Below the pieces are notes generated by a model that did no database searches, was not told where the DNA came from, and worked only from the letters and a program-made list of their open reading frames with translations. From the NCBI GenBank assembly GCA_037953625.1, contig CM075656.1, forward strand, positions 89,919,001 through 89,983,000: a stretch of 64,000 nt of DNA. The letters are read 5' to 3'. The translations under genes and the position numbers were made by a program. Source of the stretch: Crotalaria pallida (taxonomy: Eukaryota; Streptophyta; Magnoliopsida; Fabales; Fabaceae). This document shows, piece by piece, positions 10,945 through 23,769 of the stretch; the first letter of the stretch is position 1; every line of letters starts with the position of its first letter.

Positions 10945-13604
10945 TTGACACAGCCAGCCTTCTACTATAGTTTTTTTTTATGCTATGGATTGATAACCCA
11001 TTTTTTTTTCTCTATGATTATTGAGAAGTGAGAATCTCCAACACAACACAGCACTGAATCCGCATGCAACAAGCAATTATTGTTAGTTAAGTCCTAGGAA
11101 TGGACTATTTGATAATGGCTGACTATAATGTCGAATCTGATGCAAGTTTTAACATTATTTTTAAGAACAGGGAAATTGTGAGTATTATTGTTATACTGAA
11201 ATGAAATGAGTAGCTGGAATGGCATTAGCTTGCGGACATAGTAAACTGACATAAAAACAATCCACTATATTGTAGTATAGATTTTCATATTTTATTCTGT
11301 AGTATAAATTTGCTTAAACAATGCTTCTATAATTGCTCAGCCATTGCGGGACACAGTTTAATATTGTATCCATTAATTTAGAATAGAGAGTTTTACTGTA
11401 AGTATGTTTTAAATTGCGGTCGTGGTTGCATTGCTGCGCTGCTGCTGTGATTGAGTAACCATTTGCTTGATGTGGCTGCATCATTGTGATTTGGTGCCAC
11501 AGCGCAATCGCGGGCTAATGCACCTCTGCAACCGCAATATTTTGAAACACCGCTAATACGCATAACTTTGGCAAGCTCACATCCTCGTGTTCATAGAGAT
11601 AAGTATTTTCACAGAGAAATGCGTTCCAATCTTCTTGTTTTACAACTACCATTCTCATTTTTGTGGCTTATTACACATAAGGAAGAAACACATCACCTGA
11701 CAATGCATTTCTATAGAAGATGATGGATCAAACATACATGAAGTAATATGTAAACAAGCAAATAGATGTGGATTTACATGCTCCGGCAATAATAATGAGA
11801 AAAAAATGCGAGCTCGAAGTCTGGTCTTCAAGCATATGACAAGTTAAACCTTTTTGTTGTCAATTAGCCAATAAGGTTGAAAAATATAATCCTAACAACC
11901 AAAACTTCTTGTCTTGTGCAGAAGTTTTGGAAAATGGAACGTGTTCCTCTTGGACTGATATGCCTCTTTCTATGTTTGTTTCCTTTTGGAAAGTATACAT
12001 ATAGTTCCGCCAATCACGCAATCAATTTCAGTCCCTCCAATAAGAATGACAGTTCATTAAAAAAAAAGAAAAAAAAGAAACAGGGTATAAGATCAGGATT
12101 AGGCTTTAAGGTGAGCTCTAGTGTAAAATGAAAGTAAGAGTGTATTTACTATTTATTAGCTAAAGTGGATTTAGACTTCAATGCATTTTAACTAATCAAA
12201 TATGGATATACACTTACTAACTTTTTTTTAAAATAAAAATGGAGGCAGAAATGGTGGAGTGGAGCAGTTTGGTTTTTTTTATAAGAATAGAATATATGAA
12301 TGCCAGAATTTCTCCATATATCAAGCGATTCATGTCCAAACATAAGACAATAATACTCGAAACAAAATGAATAGAATTGTAATGTTGGCCTAACTTTCAT
12401 TTTTATCATTTAATTAGAATGGATTGATAGTGTGAAGATTTTCGTATTCTTCTTTTTTTAGCTGTCAAATTGACCATTGTGCCTTTCTGCCCTTTTTTCT
12501 GTGGTGGGATTTAGACTAATCAAGTAACAAATCTTTACACTTTTGCTTTATAAAATCAATATCCATGATTATATATGCACCATCTTCTGCTTCTCTTGTG
12601 GGGCAGTAACCAAATGAAAAACAGATAGACAGCACACAAGCTGTGACATGGGAAGCTTCTATGCCTTTAATTTCTTCTTTTCATATTGTTATCCCTCTCT
12701 TTCTCTGTATCCCTGGCTTATGATGATGGCTGTTCTAATTTACTTGTACAAAGTTTATAAAACTATCTACATGATAATGCAATACCTGGACAAAATAAAG
12801 ATCAAAGAAAAAATAAAGCATGAAATTTATTTTCTTAAACTCATACTATTTATTTTGCTGTTTATGTAAAAAGGTTCTCCAACCGTTTTGGGAGACAACC
12901 TAGTTATGATTTTCTTTCTATTTTCTGGCTAATGCAACCAATTCAGTTAGATGTTGATCCCCAACTTACCTGCTCATTTTATGACTTGCATAAAGGATAT
13001 TTAGTAGCATCACCATTCTAATTATTTCACATGGGTGATCACCTAAAGTGGTTGGAATGCATATCAATCAGTTGTACCCTAAAGTAGTGCGTACCAGAGC
13101 CGGTCAGTAACTCAATCAACCTAACCATCAAAATCAATAAAGGAATCAGTGCCATGTAAACATTTTGCAACTGGATTTGTAGCTGATACTTATGATTAAT
13201 TCAATTAGTTTCTCTTTCATCCATAATAAATAAAGAGAGAAAAATGAATTGTAATACTATGATTTATAAAAAGGATGACCAAAACTTTTTAAAATGTGGT
13301 TTGTGATAAGGATTAAAAGAAGTTACTTAATAACAATTTTTGGAATAAAGAGTAAGGACCTTTCAAAACCTTGTGTTAATCAAAATTTTAACTTTACATA
13401 GATTGAAAATAAGTTTAAGGAGCAAGCAGCAAAGTTGATAATTGACGTCAAAGTCAAGTTCAATTATAATTGATGTGGTAAAAAAAATATATATAAAAAA
13501 ATATAATTTTATTAATGCTCCAAATTATCTACTATCTAGATTATATCTTTATTTTTTTTATATACTATATAAAATTATGATTGATTCTCGAGGAATATGA
13601 ATAA
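10945..13604. other. Gene-free spacer with one weak small ORF
   Basis: No gene is supported. An open frame at about 11933-12131 begins with a hydrophobic leader-like stretch but runs into a poly-Lys stretch from an A-rich tract. A frame at 12648-12869 is rich in Phe/Tyr/Ile as expected by chance in AT-rich DNA. Confidence 0.5.
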
Positions 13605-13613
13605 TAAATAATT

Positions 13614-14209
13614 GGTTTAATTAAGTTTTTGGTCCCTGAACTTAGGGGGTGTTTTGAAATTAGTCCCTATCCTTTTTTTTGTTGGATTTGGTCCCTAAAC
13701 TTTAACTCCGTTTAGATCAGGTCCTTCCATCCAACACCGTCAGTTAGTCGATGATGTGTCACACACTGACTTGCCAGCACAGTACAGTCCACCACACGTT
13801 CGTTGACACGTGGCTCCACCCGGAAACTTTTTTAATTATTTTAACTAAAATTTAGCCATTTTTTATCATCCTTATAAGACGGAAAGATATTCTGATTGTG
13901 AGACGGAAAAATTAAAATCAGAAAATCAACGAACGTGTCACAAGGTCTCACAAGGGTGGTAAAAATGGCTAAATTTTAGTTAAAATAATTAAAAAAATTT
14001 CCAGGTGGAGCCACGTGTCAACGAATGTGTGGTGGACTGTACTGTGCTGGCAAGTCAGTATGTGACACGTCATCGACTAACTGACGGTGTTGGACGGAAG
14101 GACCTGATCCAAACAGAGTTAAAGTTTAGGGACCAAATCCAAAAAAAAAAAGATAGGGACTAATTCCAAAATACCCCCTAAATTCAGGGACCAAAAACTT
14201 AATTAAACC
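13614..14209. mobile_element. Mutator-like (MULE) foldback MITE with long inverted repeats
   Basis: Almost the whole 596 bp is an inverted repeat. GGTTTAATTAAG at the left end is mirrored by CTTAATTAAACC at the right. Each arm is about 260 bp, with matching GGTCCCT, CACACGTTCGTTGACACGTGG and TTTAGCCAT blocks. The flanks are identical 9-bp copies of TAAATAATT (13605-13613, 14210-14218), the target duplication length of Mutator elements. A transcript through it would fold into a long hairpin. Confidence 0.92.
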
Positions 14210-14218
14210 TAAATAATT

Positions 14219-14898
14219 TGAGCATCCTAATAATCACCCAAAACAATGGAAGTCTAGTTCAGTTATGGACTCTGATTTCACTGACTTGACTTGACTTGAT
14301 GTGCTAAGGAATTGAAAGAGGATCGGAGAGGGGCATGCATACACAATACATACACTTGGATAAGCCGCCCGTTGTTGAGGACCATCACTCTTATGAAAAC
14401 GCAGGAAGAGTTAGACGCATGATGCATCCCATAATCTAGACAAGGCATAGAGGGCACATGCTGTTTGCACCATAACGCTTATTACAATGTCCCACCAACT
14501 CCTCAATCCACGCATAACTACTCGCCCACGCCTCCCTCTCTCCTCTATCTCTCACATCCATACTACGACTGACTACCTTGTGCCCCTTAACCTTAGAGCA
14601 TCCATCTCCTATGCGAAATTATATGTATAGAATAAGCATACATGTTTATAGAAAAATTATAATTAGAGTGAAAATTAAAAGTATCTTTATACAAGCTCGT
14701 ATGTTTGTATAAATATACTTGATCACAAACAAAACTCATTTATAGGAGTGCATGTTTGTATAGTGATTGATACGTGCGATTTCTCTTAGCATATAAAAAT
14801 TATATATACTAAGATTAAAGTGTTGGATTAATTAAGAAAGTATGCTCAAAAATTGGTAACGTGAAAAGCAAAAAGTGAGTTTTAAGCATAAATGATAG
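14219..14898. other. Gene-free spacer
   Basis: Unique-looking sequence with a C-rich block near 14500-14600. No coding frame is supported. Confidence 0.5.
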
Positions 14899-15181
14899 TC
14901 CCTCCGGTCCTATATATAGGGCATACTTCCCAGGACCAAGGAAAGTGGTTAGTTTTGTGAATTTTATGAGAATATGTTGTAACATTACAATTTTACCCCT
15001 CCACTCTACTTGGAAAGTTCACATTCATTAATGAATAACAAAAAAACATAGTTAGTCAAAACATTTAATAAGGGCAAAAAAGAGAAAAAACAATTAATGA
15101 TGCATAGGAAATATAAAATATCTTATATATAGGACCAAAAATTTCTTCTAGAAGATGCCCTATATATAGGACCAGAGGAAG
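14899..15181. mobile_element. Stowaway-like MITE, type A
   Basis: It has the same core as the 9744 copy, with ends GTCCCTCCGGTCCTATATAT and TATATATAGGACCAGAGGAA. Confidence 0.8.
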
Positions 15182-15709
15182 TATATGTTTACATTAGAGA
15201 TGCTCTTATCTTTTTCCAAGTTTCTACTTTGCTTCTCCATCATATCTTGATTATAAGAAGGGTTTTTCTCATGTTATCTAAATTTGTATTCAAAATTGAT
15301 ATAATTAATGTACATAAGGTTTATAAATCTGTCATTTTCAATGCAGATTTACAAAATATAGGTTTTTGAACATGTGCCTCAGAGCAGACGTTAAAAAAAC
15401 CCTTATAAGAAAGACAAATTAAATTCATATTAATAAAAAAATTAATTGAGTGCATTTAATTTTTTAAAATTAACAAAAATTAAGAATGTAGCATTAGAAT
15501 TTAGAAATAAAACAAAAAATAGTTTAAAAAAATATTTTAGAAGTGACAAATGGATGTAAGTCATGTGATCATGTACTAAATCTTTTAAGACTCCAAAATT
15601 AAAGGTTCCAAGTTCAATCCTTATAAATTTTATTTGGTGAATTATTAATAATTTAATTTTCTCCTCCCTTATCATCATCAAAAAATTTTCCTATAAAAAA
15701 ACAACACTA
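15182..15709. other. Gene-free spacer
   Basis: AT-rich; nothing recognisable. Confidence 0.5.
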
Positions 15710-15724
15710 ACACTAGTCTATAAT

Positions 15725-15924
15725 ACCAACAAAACACAACACAGTTAGTAGATAGTTAGGTTCCTTAAGCATGATGTTAGAGATTCGATCTCTATCATGG
15801 GTATGGAAAAAGGCTTTGTTGGTAGAGACAAAACTCACTTCGGTGATCTATACACCTCGGAGGAGATTAGTCTTCGACTGTCGGTTGAGGGTACCCTTGT
15901 AAAAAAAAAAAACAAAAAAAAAAC
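15725..15924 (+). mobile_element. tRNA-derived SINE (family 2)
   Basis: It starts ACCAACAAAACACAACACAG, has a pol III B-box-like GATTCGATCTC, a body with CACTTCGGTGATCTATAC, and an A-rich tail. It is flanked by 15-bp ACACTAGTCTATAAT copies (15710-15724, 15925-15939). A second copy is at 38130. Confidence 0.88.
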
Positions 15925-16025
15925 ACACTAGTCTATAATGATGTGCCTAACCATATTTAAGCCCATACTTTAAGCATTATGATAATTGATGGAAGGCTAA
16001 AACGTGAAATCTAATTTTGTTAGTA

Positions 16026-16311
16026 CTCCCTCCGGTCCTATATATAGGTCACATTCTAGAAAGTTTTCTTGGTCCTAATTATAAGTCACTTTATATTTTC
16101 TATGCATCATTTATTGATTTTTCTCTTTTTTGCCCTTAATAAATGCTTTGACTATCTATGTGTTTTTTGTTGTTCATTAATGAATGTGAATTTTTCAAGA
16201 AAAGTTAAGGGGGTAAAATTGTTATGTTACAATATATTCTCATAGAATTCATAAAAATAATCACTTTCCTTGGTATGTGTAATTCGGTTAAGTATACCCT
16301 ATAATAAGTAC
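16026..16311. mobile_element. Stowaway-like MITE, type A, right end eroded
   Basis: It starts CTCCCTCCGGTCCTATATAT after TA and shares the core of the 10139 copy. The right terminus ends CCCTATAATAAG without the GGAGGGAG end. Confidence 0.75.
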
Positions 16312-17950
16312 CAGTATCTATTTAACCTTAATCAATAGGTATATCTATCCTTAACCAAACCATAGATATCTTTGAGTGGATTCAGCTGGATCCCACCATT
16401 TTAGGCAATCCTTATTGACATTTGATTGCACCATTAATATAACTGGTGTCATAAATTATGGGCCGCTGGATATGAATGTAAAATTGATATACTCTCTCTT
16501 TCAATCATCTTAAACGTACATAAGATTTTTGAAATAAAAAAATATGAATTAATTTTATTAGTAATATTAGAAAGGTAAATATTTAATATTATATTTTATA
16601 AAAATTATCCTTATATTAAAAAAAGTGTTAACTTAATAAAAGTATTCGTTAAAAAAAAAACAAAGTAATTAAAGTCATAAATATCTTATAATTAAAGTCA
16701 TCAGAAATTAAAGTAATTATCTTTATAATTATTGTCATTAGAAATTGTAATATGATTTTACATACAGGACAAAAAATTCCAAAATATTCAACGTAAGAAA
16801 AAATCATTTTTTGCTGGAATTCAACAGCCTGAAAACTAGCAGAGTAGCGGTATGAATGAAATGGATGGTTGCGCCATAATATACGGTGCAACTACTAATC
16901 AATTGAGAAGTTGCTTACAATAAAGGTAATATGAAATATGCCAATTAAATGTCTAGCTAGCTACCGTTGGATACACATATGATTAACCAAAAAACATGAA
17001 GGAAGAAAGATTTTTTTTCCTTGCGCAGGTGGTGTCTGGGTTTCACTTTTTGTTGTCCAACTAGTCCATCCTGACCCCTTGGAGTTGAGCGAGTCTTTGA
17101 CTCTATGATACGAGATCTACCAAAAGATTGTTGCCTCAGGCAGAAAAAGATTCATTTTGATCCCCTAACATTAGATGTTCTATTAAGTGAATAAAAATCA
17201 TATATGAGTGATTATTTGATGCACTTATAATAAATAAAAATTTTGATGATTGAGATTAAAAATTAAAATAATAATAAATAGTATTATTTATTATTGATAT
17301 TAAAGCAATTAGACGATGATTACATCTGCTATTATTTTTTGAAAGATTGTTAAGGTAAAAAATATTGTCACGTTGGTGAAACGATTGTCATAGGTAAACC
17401 TAGATATAGCGACAAGCCAACAATGGTGCTAACTGATAAAGTATAATGAGTAGTAGTGTTGAATTATTTACAATAGGATAAAAATAGATGAAAATTGAGA
17501 CTAAAAACAAAGCCAATAAAGAAATTTTATGAACAAAAATTAAAAAAAATGCATAAATATCATTTAAAAAAGGAGTATCAAAGAATTTCACATCATATTA
17601 TTTCTATTTTTAAGAAAAAGTACTATTTCTATTATTATTTGATCTAACAAAATCATAATATAAGGTTGTGACACATTTTAGAACGGAATAGCTTTCGGTT
17701 TAATCAATTAAAATTTATTTCCTTTGTCTTGGATCAATAGTTAAAGACAGTGCACATTTTTACCATTGATTGATTATATATCAGTAAGTTAAAATTATTA
17801 GAGTCAATTTTATATCAACTAACAACACAGATTTGTGTCAATGCAGTAATTTCTCCCTAGCTTGCAGAGGGACCACAATGGGCACAAACCTCTACCATTT
17901 GCACCTAATATGTGTGGACAAAATTGAAAGGAGGGAGTGATGGTAAGGTT
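16312..17950. other. Gene-free spacer upstream of the E6-like gene
   Basis: It contains half of a type B Stowaway-like element at about 16491-16680. The rest is AT-rich. The last few hundred bases are probably the E6 promoter. Confidence 0.5.
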
Positions 17951-17960
17951 TAAGGTCTTC

Positions 17961-17968
17961 TATATAAA
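17961..17968 (+). promoter_or_regulatory. TATA box of the E6-like gene
   Basis: TATATAAA lies 90 bp before the ATG, giving a 5' UTR of about 55-60 bases, which is pyrimidine-rich and fits a strongly expressed plant gene. Confidence 0.7.
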
Positions 17969-18050
17969 GACCCTTAGCTTCTCATCACTACCCACTCACT
18001 AGTCACTACACACAAACCATACCATCTTCCCCTCTTCCTCTGCCCCCTCT

Positions 18051-18845
18051 ATGGCTCCCTTCTCAAACTACATTTCTTTCCTTTTCTTAACAACCCTTTT
18101 GTTGCCTCTCCAAATTATTGCCAGAGAGAGCACTTTCTTCAGTAAAGTCCCTCATTCCATCAACAACAACAATGTCAAAGAGACAGAAGTTCCTAAAAAA
18201 GAAGGACCAGAAAACAAGCCAGAGGAACAGCCAGTGTTCATTCCAGAGACTGAAAATAGCTATGGCCTATATGGTCATGAATCTACTCAACTCCCTTCCA
18301 CCACTTATGAGCCATATGAGAAAGAGTTTCAACACACCAGCAAGTACCCCAACAAGTACCACCACCACAACTACAACAAGAATGATGCCTATTACAGCAA
18401 CCAAAATGATGAACTCAGCAACACTAGGCTCACTGGTAATTACAACAACTATTACAACAAGGATGCTTATGAGGGTAACCAAAATGAATTGAGTGACACA
18501 AAGTACACAGAAGGAGAATTCAACAACATGGAAAACCAGAACAACAACTACAAGAAACATTATTACTACAACAACAATGGTGCTAACAACATGTACAATG
18601 GTGAGAAGCAAGGGATGAGTGACACAAGGTTTTTGGAGGGTGGAAAATATTTTTATGATGTTAACTATGAGAAGTACAATAATCCGACACTCTATAGTGA
18701 CTCATCAAGAGAAGTGAACACTCATCGTCATAGTAATAACTGGTACAACAATCGAGGTAATAATAATAACTACTATGGCAACAACAATAATAATGGGTAC
18801 CAGAATCAGGAGGAGTTTGAAGATGATCAAGAGTTTGAGCCATGA
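18051..18845 (+). CDS. Protein E6-like (secreted, Asn/Tyr-rich)
   Basis: Single-exon frame of 264 aa. A signal peptide covers about residues 1-24 (hydrophobic core LFLTTLLLPLQIIA). A Lys/Glu/Pro-rich segment follows, then a long Asn/Tyr/His-rich region with repeated SDTR-type motifs (ELSNTRL, ELSDTKY, GMSDTRF). The family signature RFLEGGKYFYDVNYEKY sits at about 189-205, and the tail is acidic (EEFEDDQEFEP). This is the plan of cotton fibre protein E6 and its homologues. They are thought to be secreted to the wall of expanding cells, but no biochemical role is established. TATA box, start and stop are all well placed, so it appears intact. AAC/AAT codon runs make the frame prone to length variation. 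Confidence 0.92.
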   Translation: MAPFSNYISFLFLTTLLLPLQIIARESTFFSKVPHSINNNNVKETEVPKKEGPENKPEEQPVFIPETENSYGLYGHESTQLPSTTYEPYEKEFQHTSKYPNKYHHHNYNKNDAYYSNQNDELSNTRLTGNYNNYYNKDAYEGNQNELSDTKYTEGEFNNMENQNNNYKKHYYYNNNGANNMYNGEKQGMSDTRFLEGGKYFYDVNYEKYNNPTLYSDSSREVNTHRHSNNWYNNRGNNNNYYGNNNNNGYQNQEEFEDDQEFEP

Positions 18846-18899
18846 GTTTGGATCATTAGAAAAGTGAAGAATTAAATTCACTTTACTTTTGAGTATTGG

Positions 18900-21800
18900 A
18901 TGTGCTACTTGTTCGATGTTTTATTGTGCTTTAATTTAGATTAAAGATCAGACAAACAAAGATAAAGTATAGGGGTTAATTTATGGAGGGCTTTCATTGA
19001 TTATAAGCTTATTGGTAATTCTATGTTGAGTCTAGTTTATGCAATCGCATTGTCTACGTCATGATTTGGAGTTACCACATGAAGTATGAGAGCATGTATT
19101 ATTTTTTGCTTAATACACTATATATCAATAATGTGAAGTAAGCTTAGCTTGTCGAATTCTTTCTGTTATTTCCCTTGTTCAACAAGTTGAATGTACAATT
19201 TTTCTTCTTTTGCTTCTCTCTTTCAAAGCAGTTCATTATGAGCGGAGACTGGTAAAAGGTCTTTAATTTCAACATCAAATTTTGAACACCTTCGGTCCTT
19301 AATACTTATACATGATTTTTTTGAAAAAATTCATATTCACTAAGAAATAATGATTAGTTTTGTTAGTAATATTATAATTATAAATATTTGGTATATGATA
19401 TATTATTTCAAAAGTACCCTTACACTAATTATTACGAGTTATATAAGATTATTTATCTCTTTTCACCTTATTAAAATAATTTTAAAAATGATTAATTAAT
19501 AAAATTGAATAGACCCCTTCCTTAAAAAAAAAAAAAAAAAAAAAAAGCCTCTGCCTATAAAAAAAAATTAGAAGAAGTCTTGTAAAAGGTAAGAGAAAGG
19601 TTTTACATTAAGAATTGAAGGGGAGTATTTATCTTTGTACTTATAAATTGGATAAAGAGATAAAAAATTCTATTTATACTCGAGAATCGATGTCTGTATT
19701 TATCAAATGATATGTTCGATAATGCATAATTTTTGAATAATTTATCAAAAAAATTTAAAAAAATATATATATTCGCATATCCTATCCGAAAATATAAATG
19801 GATGGATATATGATTCATGGGTGCCTGTATAATTTGGCCGAATGAAGGGATTGAAGATTTGAAGACAAACAGCAATCAGTAGTAGTTTTCATAATCACAT
19901 TGGTGGTTCATCTTACCTGACCTACCTACCCAGAAAATTGGATACTATTTTTTAACCTTGTTTGTCTTCAAAGGAGTGCACCAATCGACAGAAAGATCAA
20001 GAGAATTAGCCTTTCGTTCCTCCGTGATTGACGCTATTCCAAATACTTAGTGCTTTTTTCTTTTTCACTTTTATAATCATAAGTCATAAGACTCATATGG
20101 GTAGCCGTAGGTTTTTTTTTTTTTTTTTTTTTAATTGGGTAGGTGTGAGTATTTGACTGTTTGTGACTTTGAGATCCATGGGTCACCAATATTTTTGAAT
20201 TTAGAAATGGGAAAGTGGCACACAAAATCCTGCATTTTCTGCTGGCTTGTCTTCGATATATTACATTTATTAACAAAATTCTAGGTGATCTAATGAATTA
20301 CGTAGCATAGGCGAAAATCAATTTATATATAAATAATTTGGATTTAGCCATTTGACTATGGCATTCATACTATAGAGGATACTAATATCACAAGAAATGC
20401 GTATAGATTGATGCACAAATATGACAATTAAGTTTTATAGAAGAGAACTCTTGAGATATTCCATTTAAAATAAATAAGGCAGAGTAGAGCATTTTGGCAA
20501 CGAAATTAACTACTTCGGAATTCAGATTTAACAAAACAAAGGGATCAATCCAAAAGGGGAAGCAGTTGAAATATGGAAGTGTTAGTTTCATATGAATTGA
20601 CTTGGTAACCTAAATGGCTATAATACCTAACACGTCCAACGGTTAAAAGAAAACTTGGATAAAAGTTGTTGTCGCCCATTTTTTTAAAATAAAAAATAAA
20701 AAAAATAGGCTAAAATTTATTTTTTTTAAGGGAAAAATAGGCTAAAATTAAATGTTGATACTGGTAAAAAAAATAGTATATATTAAACACTGAATTCTCA
20801 ATTAAATGTAATTTTTTAATTAATCTTTATACCCTTTACGTACATACTATTGAGTTATATTTTGACATATGGAATTACAACGAGTAATTGATCCATGAGA
20901 CGGGTCACCAATGGCGTTGAAATAAATAGTCATAGATGCTTGTGACAATGATAGGTCGGGTAAGTTTAAGATCATGGAGAATTGGAGACCCATTTCGTTT
21001 AAGTACCATGTTTGTGTGCAAATGACGAAGAAGCATATGATGTAGGAAAATTATCACCCCCACCTACTTGTGATCCTTAGCATAACCAAACATATATTCA
21101 ACCCATATTTATTCCATGAAATTGTACCAACATATAAGCTTACCAATTAAATAGCTTTTATTATTGTTATTTAAAAAAATAAATATTTAAACTAATTCTA
21201 AAAAAAATGATACTTCCTTTACTACCCAAATTTTGCCATTAGATTACCTTGTGTTTTTTTTTCGGGTTTACAAATAAATGTGTTTGTTATTTTATTAATG
21301 GAAATGACTAAATGCATCGGAAAATAAGATTAACGATAGTTGCGTCGTGGAATAATTACTGTCTTAAAAGCAAGACTGTTGGAAGTCGTGGTGCAACTAT
21401 ATCATCAATCTTGTTTTCAAGGTCAACACAGCAGCTCACGAATCCGTGCACTCGAGGTCGAGAACTTAAAATCTTACAAAGAGAAAATTAAAGGTAGTTG
21501 CTCAAAAAAAATAAAAAGAAAGAAGATTTCGTTTTTCGTGTTTTTATGGAAGACTGCACAGAAGCTTTCTATATACTCTGACACTATGTTGAGTCTCCAA
21601 CACTCAGAAGAGACATGATGAGCCATTAATCAAAAAACGGCTAAATCATTATGTCTAAATCATTATGGGAGAAACGACCATAATTAAACCTCATAAACTT
21701 GCAATGACCATATACTAAAAAAACGTGAAAAAATAAAAAATAAATTTGGCACATGGCCTTCGAAAAAGAGGATCCAAACAATCTACAAGCTCGAACAACG

Positions 21801-22670
21801 GCGCGTGTGTGGTTGTTTGGCTCAACATGAGCATTACAAAAACCCAATTAGAAAGGGAATGACAATATATAAAAACTAAATAATAATTAAAAATGAACAA
21901 TGTGGGTCTAGCCATTATTCCAACAAAACACACTTTAATGATTCATTTGTAGGGTCATATGAATTATGTTAGATTGTTAATAAATAAACCTAAACATATT
22001 TACATGAAAAGGAATTTGTTGATAAAGGGAAAAATGACTTTAGTGATTTCTAGACATCAAAAATGATATCAATTAGAGTCACTTATAGAATCATACCAAA
22101 TATTAAACTTCAAAAAATTATAACTTTTTCTTTTTGGTATCAAGGGCTAATCAATGGTCGAAGACTTATCCCTTTTAAGGTTTAGAGATCATCAAAGTAA
22201 GTTTTATTTTTGTTAATAAAGTCTTTTTTATACACAAACAAAGATTAAGTCATAAATATCATCTTTAATAAACTCAATTATTTACCAACTTAGATGGACT
22301 TCCATGGTTAAATTGTAACTTATCTTATTTGTTAAACAATTCAAAATTTTAAAAATAAAATATGAGTTAGGTTTACTTTCTACCATTAAAAAATGGAGTA
22401 ATTGAGTTTACACCAAAAACGAAGAAAAAAATGCCACACAGGCGTTTGAATGTTTGATGTACCAAGCCCAAAGTCATCAAGCCAGACCCATATCTGATCT
22501 GATACCCAACGCCACTTTCTTGGCCCACTGCGTTGTTTGTGGACATTATTTCGGTTTTTCCAGTTGGGCCTTTAATGGTTTAGAAATCGAGAAAATATTT
22601 TGTCACCCATTTTTATATATTGCCACTCTAAAAAAATGGTGGAATATCTTAAATACTCTTACATTTTAAA
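18900..22670. other. Gene-free spacer
   Basis: It holds long homopolymers (A run near 19526, T run near 20110) and decayed Stowaway-like sequence near 19295-19520. The open frame at 21340-21618 shows no family features. I see no gene. Confidence 0.5.
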
Positions 22671-22682
22671 ATGGCTAAATTA

Positions 22683-22868
22683 ACCAACGTGTGTGGGTCA
22701 AGTGGTAGTTCACTTGGTCCCTTAACCAACTGGTCCCGAGTTCGAGCTTTGGGTATGGAGCAATCCCCGCTGGGAGACCCCTGTCGCTTGGTGCAAGCTA
22801 AGTTGGGTCGGACCGGATGAGTCGGATTCTGGATAAATCAGATCCGGGTACCGGTTGGTGTAAAAAAA
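22683..22868 (+). mobile_element. tRNA-derived SINE (family 3)
   Basis: It carries an A-box-like GTCAAGTGGTAGTTCAC and B-box-like GAGTTCGAGCTT, then a body with CCCCGCTGGGAGACCCCTG, ending in a short A-run. It is flanked by perfect 12-bp ATGGCTAAATTA (22671-22682, 22869-22880). Confidence 0.88.
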
Positions 22869-23015
22869 ATGGCTAAATTAAATTTTAGTATATCACTTCG
22901 TGATGGGGTCATTTGGCAAATACTTTTTTTTAATATTTTTATCCCTGTGTTTATGGGTTATTTGAAAATCGAAGCATTTACAAAATTCATTTATATTAAT
23001 CATTAATTTTTGATA

Positions 23016-23307
23016 CTCCGCAATATTCTTTTCGACTCAATTATAAGCAACCAAAAAACATACTTATCTTGGTTTAAAATATAAGCAAAATTAACTAACT
23101 TTATTAAATTTTGTTTATTCCTAATGTCACTTTTCTAAAACATCTCTAGAAAATTGTAATCTTAATTAATTTTTGTTTAATTCTCAATACTACTTTCCTA
23201 AAATACCTCTATTTTTTTATAAATTTAAGAAAATTAAATACAATCAACTAACCTCCTTAATAAGCGGAAAAGTTGTTAGATTTGCTTATAATTCAAGCCG
23301 AAGGAAA
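23016..23307. mobile_element. MITE, ATATAAGCAA family, intact reference copy
   Basis: Ends CTCCGCAATATTC...TTATAAGCAA and TTGCTTATAATTC...GAAGGAAA with TA at each side. It matches, without interruption, the two halves that flank the hAT element at 51881-53904, so it serves as the empty-site reference (TACAATCAACTAACCTCC at about 23250). A decayed relative follows at 23340-23635. Confidence 0.75.
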
Positions 23308-23649
23308 TACAGTCTTATTCAATGAGTATAAAATTTTAACATGTCTTTTAGGAGTATATTAGGAAAAACTCATTTATTAAATACAACATCAGTCTCTAAT
23401 ATTAAAAAAAGGCACTTATTTTAATTTCAAATATAAGAAAAAAATAGTAACTAACTTTTTTTTAATACAATTATTTCTAAAATATTTATAGAATTTAGTT
23501 CTCTCATCTAATTTTTTGCTTTATTTTTAATGCAATTTACCTAAAAGAACATTATTTATGATGAATTTGAAAAAATTAGATGTACTCAGCTACTGCCCTT
23601 AATAAATGTAAAGTTCGATTTTTTTCCTTATATTAAAAACCGAAAAATA

Positions 23650-23755
23650 GTCCGCGTAAGACAGCCCAGTTGGTGGCTGCAGGACACTTAGGATTTCCCC
23701 CTCCCCCAGGTCATGGGTTCTAGTCCCAGACCTCCTATGTAAACCCAAAAAAAAG
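23650..23755 (+). mobile_element. tRNA-derived SINE (family 1), copy 2
   Basis: Near-identical to 3720-3832. Flanked by perfect 14-bp AAAACCGAAAAATA (23636-23649, 23756-23769). Confidence 0.9.
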
Positions 23756-23769
23756 AAAACCGAAAAATA

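Noticed and set aside
11877..12131. Possible small secreted protein starting MERVPLGLICLFLCLF
   Set aside because: The leader looks plausible but the rest is a Lys run from an A-rich tract; no promoter, splice or family support.
12648..12869. Hydrophobic 73-codon frame
   Set aside because: Phe/Tyr/Ile/Lys composition is what random AT-rich DNA gives.
18267..18611. Minus-strand 114-codon open frame rich in Val/Ile
   Set aside because: It is the antisense shadow of the Asn/Tyr-codon-rich E6 gene.
21340..21618. 92-codon frame with Lys-rich middle
   Set aside because: No start context, splice sites, domain or conserved motif; A-rich tract explains the Lys run.
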